From Nitrospirales bacterium (lineage in GTDB: Bacteria; Nitrospirota; Nitrospiria; Nitrospirales; UBA2166), in contig JAJDBL010000023.1 in NCBI GenBank assembly GCA_029261375.1, positions 1 to 6,583 of the forward strand: DNA of 6,583 nt, given 5' to 3'. Each line of letters starts with the position of its first letter. Position 1 is the first letter of the stretch. Below, one piece after another: positions 1 through 5,972 of this stretch. The notes under the pieces were generated by a model, which was given only the letters and a program-made list of their open reading frames with translations, was not told the origin of the DNA and searched no databases. A program made the position numbers and the translations under genes.

Positions 1-806
1 GGGACGCCAAACGCTCCGCCGGCCGTGAGATATATGTTTGAGCGCTCCGCTCCGCCAAATTGGTGCGAGCTCATCATGTCGGCACCTCTCCGGAACGGCT
101 CAAGTGGCCACTCATGCCCCTCGATCGAGAAGATTCCGTTCTGTTCACTGGACGCTCCAAACACGTGGACCACGACCTTATCCCCGGCATGGGTTGTAAT
201 GATGGGGGTCTCAGGATCTGACCCGGCTGCTTCGCAGTAAAACAGATCGGATGAATCGCATCCGAGGTCATGACGGTACGCATAGGGTGCGAGCCGGTAA
301 TTCACCATCGTCAAGCCCGCCGTCTGTTGCAGATAGGGCATGAAACTTGTCCCCATGATCTGGTCCTCATCGACGAACATCAGGACCGCGTCGCGATAGT
401 CCTTTTTGCCTACATTTTCCGCGAAGGATCGATCGACAATCACATCCGTCTGCCAGACATTCTTCATGGTTGTATCCGCACCCGTAACTGGATCGCGGAA
501 TTTTGAGCCGCGCGGTGCGATCACCACCGCCCCATAGAGTCCGTCGCGCGGGTTAACAAGCACATTGCCCCAGTCGCGAATCAAGGCCGAATTAACCCCA
601 ATTTCCGGGTGCGCATAGTACGTGTAGGTTTTCTCTGCCCCTGGCGCAATGGCTTGACCTGCCTTGTTGTTTCCAACGTCGACACCCATCGAGTCATGGG
701 GATCCATAGCCAACAGATCAACATGCATGCCGGCTTTTTCTTTCTTCATTCTGTTTTTGAGCGTCACCGTAAGGCAATCGCCCACGCTTACGCGCATGAC
801 CAGCGG
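1..806 (-). repeat. Two-domain cupredoxin module 3 (domains 5 and 6, cut by the left edge)
   Basis: Domain 5 (residues 1338-1435) opens with PLVMR and has a Cys at +10 (C1348). Where domain 3 has WHDH it reads IRDW (1413-1416), so the HxH ligands are lost. It ends in YGAVVIAP. Domain 6 (from 1537) opens with TPIITTHAGD. At the HxxHxH position it reads GIFSIEGH (1561-1568), keeping only H1568. The HCH-equivalent segment of domain 6 lies beyond the window, so its type 1 site cannot be judged. Confidence 0.75.
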
Positions 807-3800
807 ATGTGGCCGAAGGCTACCAGCGCTGACCTTTTGAGCCTCGTCCTCTAGGACATACACCTTCCCTTCTGGATGAACCATCCGCAGCTTGCGGTCA
901 AAATCGACCGTAATGACTTCTTCGGCCTTGGTATGCAAGCGCATCTCATAATCCATCGCGACGACGTTGAAGTGCTTCACCGGTGCATCGCTTGGACAGA
1001 CCGACGTTGCAGATTTTTTCACATCTTCGTAACCCGGCAACACTTGGAGGTCAGGCTGCACCTCGTCGAGTACGCGAATCATTCCCCACGACCCTTCGCC
1101 GAGCTTGGAGACGCGGCCGTTATAGTGGAGGTAATCCCCCGCCATTTTTTGAGGACCACCGGCCGCGGGTACGAGTAGGTTGTACCGCTCGGCTATTCCA
1201 ATATGGAGGGTATTATCTGGTTGCGCTTCTTGCATGTGTTGCTCAGGGCGGAAATAGTGACCGGCAAGATTCCAGGTGTGCGTCTCATTCATCGCCTGGT
1301 CGAGAATTCGGATCATCATAGGATCCCCGACATAGGCCCGAAGAATCGGCGTATCGGGATCACCATGCACTTTGGTCGAGAAAAGCTGTGATGCATCGCT
1401 ATTTATTTCAAGTCGGGTCGCCAACGACTCGGCCTTCATGTTAAACGCGCTGCCGGTGGTGTGTGTTCCCCCATTGAGATGCGGGAACGGAGAATCCTGG
1501 AGGTTTGCCGGCATCATGAAGGTAATCGTCTGCAGATCGGCAATCTGTTTCCTCGGGTCGAAATTGGTTGGATTGCCATCGTAGATGAGTTGGACGGTAC
1601 CGGGCACGGTATCGAAAATATCCAGAACCATTTCCCGGAAACTTCCGGTCAGGGTGTCCCCGTTTGCCCCAATTCCAATTGGTTCTCGCGTTCGGATATC
1701 CGCGATGGGCCCGCTCCGCACTTCTTTGCCCGTCACCGGATCGTGATAGGTCGAGTTAACGGGCTCGACTGCGATCTGGCCCACCGCGCCGTGTGGCCAG
1801 GTGGTGACACCAAAGGCATGGTCATGCCAATACACAACGCCGTACTGTGCATCCGCGTAGAGCCGTTCTCGGACGAATTCGACGCTAACGATCTCATCGA
1901 CGGCGTGGTCGTGGTTGAGGCCCTGTTCCAATGTAAGGGTGTTGCCGTCGATTTTCTTGATTCGAACGATTTCCAAGGTTTCGACCTGGTCCATGCCGAC
2001 ACCAAGCTCAATTTTTGGGTGGAATCCAGCATGGGGAAGTCCCTTGATGTGAATCACAGTGTCACCCTTTTTCGCAGGCTTCACCAAAATGTCGTTCTGC
2101 GGCAATGGGAGGCCGTGGCCCGCGTGATCGTTCACCAGCATGTCATATGGGCGCACTGCTTGCTCATACGACGCGCCACTGATCACGCCATCAGAGGCCT
2201 GATTATCGAACTGGTGGAAGTGGTGATGCATGTTGACCTTGCTGCTCAAGAGGTTCTGGGCCATGTCATCCTCCCATTTACTCTTGAGGAGAATATCGAT
2301 GCAGTCGTAGACGTTCGCTCGCATGACGAGAGGAACTTGCATCCCTGCGGTTTTTCTGACCTTTGCCTCTTCTTCAGCCAACACGAATAACAACCCGCTT
2401 TCATCCATCACCGCCGGTCTGTCCCCGCGTGGGCCGGTTATCTGAATTGGCAACTTGATGAAGTTGATGGTGAATTGTGCACGCCCGGCATTTTGCGGAC
2501 ACAGGCTCCATGGGCCGTGTTCGCCAGGCGTCGCCGGTTTGGTACTCAATGTTCCAGGTGCCGCGTTGTGTCCTGGTTCTGAAAATCGATTTCCTGGATC
2601 CGCGCCCATTTGGAACGGCTCGAGCCAAGGGGCACCGTTATGATTATGTGGAAAGATCGGCCGCATGCCTAGGTGGGGATGCAATAACGGCCAGGCTACC
2701 TTGCCGGTCTTTGGTTCAAAGAGGAAGGGAAACTGTTTTTTCGGCGCAAGCGTCCATTCATGATGATTCCCTTCCGCCGGCACGTGTTTAGGCCATTCAA
2801 AAATGGTCTCGGGTTCATTCATCGCGGTCATGCCGTCCCATGTCCACGGCATCACGGTTGGATCGTGAGCCATGGTTTGCTCGAACTGATCATCGGTGTG
2901 CCCGCGCTGTCCCTGTGTCGGGACCATGTGTGTCACCCAGTCGGTAATCGAAACCAATGGTGGTTCTTGCCCCCAGTCTGTTTTGTCTTTGGTAACCTGG
3001 AACTTTTTCCCAAACCAGTTCATGGTTCGGCCCACCAGCTTGTCTGACGACACGCCCTTCTTCACGAGGCCCTTCCGATCTGGAAGCTCTGCCAACGGAC
3101 GCATGATATCGGTGGATTCATGCGGATAGTTTCCGGACTGAAGGCTGTTGTACACGCGCCAATAGCCCCACATTCCCGCGACATAGTGATGCGCGACATG
3201 GCAGTGGTAGAGGAAGTCGCCAGCGAGATGTTGGCAGAGCCCGGAGCCACACTCAACATCAAGATCGTACACTTCGGTTGGCCCAATCACCTGAACATCG
3301 ACACGATCCGACACCGTACGGACGACAGGGAACTTCACCGGTCCTCCGGCACCGTCGGCGAACATGCGCTTGTCGCCGGCATTGGGCTGCCTCAGCCAGC
3401 GGATGGTCCCGCCATGTGGATGGTGGGAATGAAAGACTTCAGATCCGCCATGGACCAAACGAACCTTGGCGGGATCACCTAAATAGGAGCGGAAAATGGG
3501 GGTCGGGGCATCACCAAAGGTGTACGAACTGTACGCGGCCGACTCATCTTCAAAGTGGAACACATCCTTCTGTTTCTGGAGCATCGCGATGCCGAACGGC
3601 TCACTGCGGTAGTTTAGGGCCCGGGATCCCGGCCGATATGCGTCGCTGAGGGGATCGCGTTGCGGGAGCATTTCACCGTTGCGGTCGACCGGTCGGAACG
3701 CCTCGTCACCAACTTCGTGATAAATCAGCACAAACTCTCGAAAATCTGGTCTTTGCGGATGAGCGATAATGGATTGCCATCCACTCTTCAGCTCTTTTCC

Positions 3801-4817
3801 ATCTTCCCACGGTGAGAGATAACTTGATCCCGCCGGTTCTACGACAAATGTTCCAATAAGTCCGAGCGCGGTCTGCTCACGCTGGCCAACACTCTGGATC
3901 TGATGACCACCTTCTTGCTCATCCGGACGCAAGTACCACTCGAACGTCTGCATCTCGGTCTCAAAAATTGTTGCATCAGGATTCGTCAGGATGGCCGGCT
4001 CTCCAGTCTCCTGCACAACCATGTTTGAGCCGTGGATGCGGAAGCTCACAGGCTGCTCAACGATCTCGTTGAGCACTTTGAAGATGACGCACTCACCGGC
4101 ATTTCCGCGAATCACCAACGGCTGAATGGCATCGCCCTGTAGTCCGTTGGATATCGCGCCGGGATCATTCTCGCGTGTGCGCGCCTCTTCATTGCGCGCC
4201 TCTTCTTCTCGAACACGATCCAAGTCTTCTGCTAGAACGAACATGTAGCCGTAGTAGAACATTTGCCATTGATTCAGGGTAATGCCAACCTCGGTCGCAA
4301 CAATGTCGTATTCTCTACGTGGTGCGTGACTTGGACATCGTCCTCCGCGGTTAATGGAATCTGATGCCACTTGATCGGCGGGTCCGAGAAGGGGTTCATT
4401 TCCCATCATCCCGAACTGGTGCATCACATCGGAATATCCATATGGCCCACTGGTATCACGGGATGCACCCATTCGAGATTCCGATGCTTGATCCATCATC
4501 TTCCGATGGATCTCACCAATCTTCGCCGTTCGTCCAGACCGGCCTTCCATCGTTTCTTCGATCAGGATCTGTGCTTTCAGCTTATTGATCCAAGCGGGAA
4601 GCTGCCCGTCTTTGAGCGGCTCCTCATTTTTTAGGGACAAATTTCCCGTCCCAACAGGTTTGGCGATGTATCCTGTGGGTTCGCCAGCGAGTACCCAGGG
4701 GGTCACCATCAGCGTGCCGATGAAAGCGAACAATGCGACCTGGCAAAGCCTAGCCGTTGTCCCTGAGTAACGTCCTGCTCGCTTTGGTTTCTCGTTCAAG
4801 ATCCCCTGATTCCTCAT
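1..4817 (-). CDS. Giant exported six-domain multicopper oxidase (3' end beyond left edge)
   Basis: One open frame of 1605 complete codons with no stop, starting at ATG 4817-4815 after a GGAGGG Shine-Dalgarno with a 7-base spacer. Residues 1-44 look like a Sec signal peptide: basic start, hydrophobic stretch at 24-43, cleavage expected after VLA44. Residues 45-230 form an unassigned N-terminal region. Six cupredoxin-like domains follow at about 231-328, 439-556, 829-1019, 1156-1249, 1338-1435 and 1537 onward. Visible copper motifs are HxxHxH (H463, H466, H468), HCHxxxHxxxxM (H538-C539-H540, H544, M549), an HHHxH cluster at 864-868 and WHDH at 997-1000. Together these supply a type 1 site and a trinuclear site, so four-electron reduction of O2 coupled to oxidation of an outer substrate is expected, probably in the periplasm or outside the cell. 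Size and domain count resemble putative Mn(II) oxidases such as MofA and MnxG, but the substrate is unproven. Only a short C-terminal part of domain 6 is likely missing. Confidence 0.94.
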   Translation of the reverse strand, partial: MRNQGILNEKPKRAGRYSGTTARLCQVALFAFIGTLMVTPWVLAGEPTGYIAKPVGTGNLSLKNEEPLKDGQLPAWINKLKAQILIEETMEGRSGRTAKIGEIHRKMMDQASESRMGASRDTSGPYGYSDVMHQFGMMGNEPLLGPADQVASDSINRGGRCPSHAPRREYDIVATEVGITLNQWQMFYYGYMFVLAEDLDRVREEEARNEEARTRENDPGAISNGLQGDAIQPLVIRGNAGECVIFKVLNEIVEQPVSFRIHGSNMVVQETGEPAILTNPDATIFETEMQTFEWYLRPDEQEGGHQIQSVGQREQTALGLIGTFVVEPAGSSYLSPWEDGKELKSGWQSIIAHPQRPDFREFVLIYHEVGDEAFRPVDRNGEMLPQRDPLSDAYRPGSRALNYRSEPFGIAMLQKQKDVFHFEDESAAYSSYTFGDAPTPIFRSYLGDPAKVRLVHGGSEVFHSHHPHGGTIRWLRQPNAGDKRMFADGAGGPVKFPVVRTVSDRVDVQVIGPTEVYDLDVECGSGLCQHLAGDFLYHCHVAHHYVAGMWGYWRVYNSLQSGNYPHESTDIMRPLAELPDRKGLVKKGVSSDKLVGRTMNWFGKKFQVTKDKTDWGQEPPLVSITDWVTHMVPTQGQRGHTDDQFEQTMAHDPTVMPWTWDGMTAMNEPETIFEWPKHVPAEGNHHEWTLAPKKQFPFLFEPKTGKVAWPLLHPHLGMRPIFPHNHNGAPWLEPFQMGADPGNRFSEPGHNAAPGTLSTKPATPGEHGPWSLCPQNAGRAQFTINFIKLPIQITGPRGDRPAVMDESGLLFVLAEEEAKVRKTAGMQVPLVMRANVYDCIDILLKSKWEDDMAQNLLSSKVNMHHHFHQFDNQASDGVISGASYEQAVRPYDMLVNDHAGHGLPLPQNDILVKPAKKGDTVIHIKGLPHAGFHPKIELGVGMDQVETLEIVRIKKIDGNTLTLEQGLNHDHAVDEIVSVEFVRERLYADAQYGVVYWHDHAFGVTTWPHGAVGQIAVEPVNSTYHDPVTGKEVRSGPIADIRTREPIGIGANGDTLTGSFREMVLDIFDTVPGTVQLIYDGNPTNFDPRKQIADLQTITFMMPANLQDSPFPHLNGGTHTTGSAFNMKAESLATRLEINSDASQLFSTKVHGDPDTPILRAYVGDPMMIRILDQAMNETHTWNLAGHYFRPEQHMQEAQPDNTLHIGIAERYNLLVPAAGGPQKMAGDYLHYNGRVSKLGEGSWGMIRVLDEVQPDLQVLPGYEDVKKSATSVCPSDAPVKHFNVVAMDYEMRLHTKAEEVITVDFDRKLRMVHPEGKVYVLEDEAQKVSAGSLRPHPLVMRVSVGDCLTVTLKNRMKKEKAGMHVDLLAMDPHDSMGVDVGNNKAGQAIAPGAEKTYTYYAHPEIGVNSALIRDWGNVLVNPRDGLYGAVVIAPRGSKFRDPVTGADTTMKNVWQTDVIVDRSFAENVGKKDYRDAVLMFVDEDQIMGTSFMPYLQQTAGLTMVNYRLAPYAYRHDLGCDSSDLFYCEAAGSDPETPIITTHAGDKVVVHVFGASSEQNGIFSIEGHEWPLEPFRRGADMMSSHQFGGAERSNIYLTAGGAFGV
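1071..2333 (-). repeat. Two-domain cupredoxin module 2 (domains 3 and 4) of the oxidase
   Basis: Domain 3 (residues 829-1019) opens with PLVMR plus a Cys at +10 (C839). It carries the two laccase-type HxH elements, MHHHFH (863-868) and WHDH (997-1000), which would complete the trinuclear site begun in domain 2. Domain 4 (1156-1249) opens with TPILRAYVGDP and aligns with domain 2 without gaps over both motif regions, but its ligands are changed. HTWNLAGH (1180-1187) keeps only the outer His residues, and the HCHxxxHxxxxM equivalent (1232-1243) reads Y-N-G, K1238 and S1243. Domain 4 is therefore probably copper-free. Confidence 0.8.
1818..2228 (-). other. Copper motifs HxH and WHDH (domain 3)
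   Basis: The cluster H864-H865-H866-F-H868 offers two overlapping HxH readings (864/866 or 866/868), so the exact pair is uncertain. H998-D999-H1000, preceded by W997, fits the second HxH element of multicopper oxidases. These would supply the remaining trinuclear ligands, facing those of domain 2. In laccases these two elements come before HxxHxH and HCH; here they follow them. Confidence 0.85.
2640..2681 (-). other. Histidine-rich segment in the linker between domains 2 and 3
   Basis: The linker at about residues 557-828 joins the two copper-bearing domains. It contains H713-P-H715, then nine residues later H724-N-H726 followed by GAPW. These HxH pairs are not part of the canonical set and are not in a recognised cupredoxin domain start. 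They could bind an extra metal or substrate ion, or help shape the trinuclear interface. The residues are seen directly; the role is inference. Confidence 0.45.
3150..4127 (-). repeat. Two-domain cupredoxin module 1 (domains 1 and 2) of the oxidase
   Basis: Domain 1 (residues 231-328) opens with PLVIR and carries a Cys ten residues after the Pro (C243). It ends in GTFVVEP. It has no HxH pair: only H262 and H305 stand near the expected places, so it is probably structural. Domain 2 (439-556) opens with TPIFRSYLGDP and carries the HxxHxH and HCHxxxHxxxxM motifs, so it holds the type 1 copper and half the trinuclear ligands. A C-x4-C pair (C523, C528) sits just before the HCH motif and could form a disulfide. 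The odd/even domain signatures recur in modules 2 and 3. Confidence 0.8.
3171..3431 (-). other. Copper motifs HxxHxH and HCHxxxHxxxxM (domain 2)
   Basis: H463, H466 and H468 in HSHHPHGG match the laccase HxxHxH element: one type 1 ligand and two trinuclear ligands. H538-C539-H540 with H544 and M549 match HCHxxxHxxxxM exactly. C539 and H544 would bind type 1 copper with M549 as axial ligand, and H538 and H540 would bind the trinuclear cluster. An axial Met usually goes with a moderate rather than very high redox potential. Ligand roles are assigned by family knowledge; the residues are read directly. Confidence 0.9.
4128..4685 (-). other. Unassigned N-terminal region of the oxidase
   Basis: Residues 45-230 of the mature protein lie between the signal peptide and the first recognisable cupredoxin domain. 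Visible traits are a Met-rich stretch around residues 100-140, one Cys (C161) before HAPRREYD, an aromatic patch (QMFYYGYMF), and a highly charged probably helical segment with a repeated EEAR unit. I recognise no domain here. The REYDIVATEV stretch could be a first beta strand leading into domain 1. Confidence 0.5.
4179..4205. repeat. Short tandem duplication, 15-base period
   Basis: GCGCGCCTCTTC occurs at 4179-4190 and again, identically, at 4194-4205, separated by ATT. On the coding (minus) strand this gives EEAR-N-EEAR-T, a five-residue repeat in the charged segment ahead of domain 1. It is in frame and probably a small slippage duplication in a solvent-exposed helix. Confidence 0.8.
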
Positions 4818-4824
4818 GCTTTCT

Positions 4825-4830
4825 CCCTCC
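4825..4830 (-). promoter_or_regulatory. Ribosome binding site of the oxidase gene
   Basis: GGAGGG on the minus strand, inside a GAGGGAGGG run, lies 7 bases before ATG 4817-4815 and supports that start. It sits in the 50-base gap (4818-4867) after the upstream cupredoxin-like gene. I see no terminator hairpin with a U-run in that gap, so read-through from the upstream gene is expected. Confidence 0.8.
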
Positions 4831-4867
4831 CTCAATTCCTTAAGGATAAGATGCAATCGATTCGATG

Positions 4868-5728
4868 TTACTTCGCCGCAAACTCAAACTTAATCGATTC
4901 TTTCGCGCCGCCGCCGAACGTCACTTCCTGAGTTTGTTCGCCTAAAATTGGGTGCCAGGCAACGACTTTGTACTTGCCTGCGGGGATCTGGTCAATCGAG
5001 AAAGACCCATCAGCACCAACGACCGCGTAGTATGGATGGCGTACCGATCGGAACCAAGCCTGCATGTACTCATGTTGATCGCACTGCAACTTCATCACCG
5101 GAGCCCGACGAATTTTTCTCATGTCTTTCTTGAAGGACATGGTTTTGCCTTTTTCCGGCATCCCCAGGTTGAACATGGTGCTTGGATTCTTCTTAGGCGC
5201 GATGCCGAATGAATGTGGGTTGTGCAGGACGCCGATGACCTTTCCTGTTTTCGCATCGGGAGCTTCATCGTTATTGGTCACCGTGAAGTCTACCGTTGGT
5301 GACACAACCCCAACGAATGTGGATGGTCCGCCGGCGACAATAAACTTACACACATCCATATCCACGTGCGTTTTCTTCAAATCATAGGGCTTTCCTGCTT
5401 TAATTCCAGTGATAACGACGACAACATCCTGTAGCGCATTCCCTTTTCCGACCGAGACGTCGTGAAGTAGCCGTTCTCCGCCTTTCGTGTCAACGCCGCC
5501 GCAGAAATCCGGCTGCGGAAATTTAGCGATAGGAAACGTTTTTGGGCCAGGAGCATTTCCCTTGAGTGTAACCGTACCCGATAACGTCGCTCCATTTGCA
5601 ACATCAGCCGTCTTGTAGCTTGCCTTTCCACGTTTCTTTTTTGCGGCAAACACATCGACAGCGCCGATGAGGCTGATCATACATATCGCCATGATCAGTA
5701 GACTGAATTTACCCATAGTTCGTTCCAT
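4868..5728 (-). CDS. Exported cupredoxin-like protein with carboxypeptidase-regulatory-like tail
   Basis: The product has 286 residues from ATG 5728-5726. An AAGGAGG site 9 bases upstream decides this start over a more distal ATG in the same frame at 5833. Residues 1-28 form a signal peptide (hydrophobic stretch at about 8-24, cleavage after VFA28), followed by a Lys/Arg-rich start of the mature chain. The body begins with SGTVTLKGNAP (50-60) and has C76 and C127, a possible disulfide. LHNPHS (168-173) and C216-D-Q-H219-E-Y-M222 give a His, Cys, His, Met set with amicyanin-like C-x2-H-x2-M spacing. The C-terminus (about 231-286), with DGSFSIDQIPAGKY, resembles carboxypeptidase regulatory-like beta-sandwiches. 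Such proteins are exported and often lie beside redox enzymes. The 50-base gap to the downstream multicopper oxidase suggests one transcript and a role as its electron partner or copper donor (inference). Type 1 copper binding is likely but unproven. Confidence 0.9.
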   Translation of the reverse strand: MERTMGKFSLLIMAICMISLIGAVDVFAAKKKRGKASYKTADVANGATLSGTVTLKGNAPGPKTFPIAKFPQPDFCGGVDTKGGERLLHDVSVGKGNALQDVVVVITGIKAGKPYDLKKTHVDMDVCKFIVAGGPSTFVGVVSPTVDFTVTNNDEAPDAKTGKVIGVLHNPHSFGIAPKKNPSTMFNLGMPEKGKTMSFKKDMRKIRRAPVMKLQCDQHEYMQAWFRSVRHPYYAVVGADGSFSIDQIPAGKYKVVAWHPILGEQTQEVTFGGGAKESIKFEFAAK

Positions 5729-5737
5729 AGCAGTTCT

Positions 5738-5744
5738 CCTCCTT
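5738..5744 (-). promoter_or_regulatory. Ribosome binding site of the cupredoxin-like gene
   Basis: A perfect AAGGAGG on the minus strand ends 9 bases before ATG 5728-5726. No comparable site precedes the distal in-frame ATG at 5833. The 35 extra residues from 5833 would also place a non-signal-like sequence before the clear signal peptide. Confidence 0.88.
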
Positions 5745-5788
5745 ACATAATATATAGTTAAAGCCTGTGTTTCGTGGGTTTCTAAAGG

Positions 5789-5825
5789 TACTAGAAAGCT
5801 TCTGAGTGTACTTGAGCTTACTAGA
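5789..5825. repeat. Short repeats TACTAGA / TACTTGA in the divergent promoter region
   Basis: TACTAGA occurs at 5789-5795 and 5819-5825 (30-base offset), with a one-mismatch copy TACTTGA at 5809-5815. AGCTT is also repeated, at 5798-5802 and 5815-5819. The cluster overlaps and flanks the candidate leftward promoter, so it may be a regulator binding region. The repeats are short and chance is possible. Confidence 0.35.
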
Positions 5826-5833
5826 CGGATCAA
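5805..5833 (-). promoter_or_regulatory. Candidate sigma-70-type promoter for the cupredoxin-oxidase operon
   Basis: Minus strand TTGATC (5833-5828), 17 bases, then TACACT (5810-5805). Each box matches its consensus at four of six positions and the spacing is ideal. It predicts a start near 5798 and a leader of about 70 bases. An alternative is the AT-rich TATATATTATG at about 5746-5756, but its start would fall almost on the ribosome binding site. Judged by eye only. Confidence 0.35.
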
Positions 5834-5912
5834 GCACTCATTGGGCCCATGTATGATTCATCCTAACATCGCGTAATCGAGGGTTTTTGTAAGGTGTCAT
5901 ACGCTTGGGGGC

Positions 5913-5942
5913 TTGCGAGTCGACAGCGTGCGCCGGTACTAT
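5913..5942 (+). promoter_or_regulatory. Candidate sigma-70-type promoter for the radical SAM gene
   Basis: TTGCGA (5913-5918), 18 bases, then TACTAT (5937-5942), each four of six to consensus. Transcription would start near 5949. That leaves a leader of about two dozen bases before GTG 5973, and almost none before the alternative ATG 5955, so promoter and ribosome binding site agree on GTG. Confidence 0.35.
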
Positions 5943-5956
5943 GGGTTCCTTCCCAT
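5941..5956 (+). other. Small inverted repeat just before the radical SAM ribosome binding site
   Basis: ATGGG (5941-5945) and CCCAT (5952-5956) can pair around a six-base TTCCTT loop, immediately before GGAGGT. The stem is only five base pairs. It could slightly affect translation or serve as an operator half-site; it may also be chance. Confidence 0.25.
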
Positions 5957-5962
5957 GGAGGT
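5957..5962 (+). promoter_or_regulatory. Ribosome binding site of the radical SAM gene
   Basis: GGAGGT lies 10 bases before GTG 5973. The in-frame ATG at 5955 overlaps this element and has no purine-rich site of its own upstream (GGGTTCCTTCCC). This site therefore favours the GTG start. Confidence 0.65.
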
Positions 5963-5972
5963 AGAGATCGGC

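Noticed and set aside
1461..2390. A 309-codon open frame on the plus strand opposite the oxidase.
   Set aside because: It is antisense to conserved copper domains 3 and 4 of the oxidase, has no good ribosome binding site that I see, and its product shows no recognisable motif. It is a shadow of the coding strand.
1..4817. Calling the oxidase a manganese oxidase (mofA, mnxG or mcoA) or a copper nitrite reductase.
   Set aside because: The size and domains fit a giant multicopper oxidase, but no residue seen here fixes the substrate, and I cannot compare it with those sequences. A nitrite reductase would be far shorter and would lack the full trinuclear set.
4838..4845. CCTTAAGG palindrome between the two minus-strand genes as a terminator.
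   Set aside because: It is an eight-base palindrome with no loop and no following U-run; it cannot form a terminator hairpin.
5729..5833. Upstream extension of the cupredoxin-like gene to an ATG at 5833.
   Set aside because: The perfect AAGGAGG and a clean signal peptide start at 5728. The extension would run through the intergenic region and the promoter candidate.
5842..5861. Palindromes TGGGCCCA (5842-5849) and ATGATTCAT (5853-5861) as operators.
   Set aside because: Both are short and are expected by chance at this scale. They match no operator I know, so I do not list them as features.
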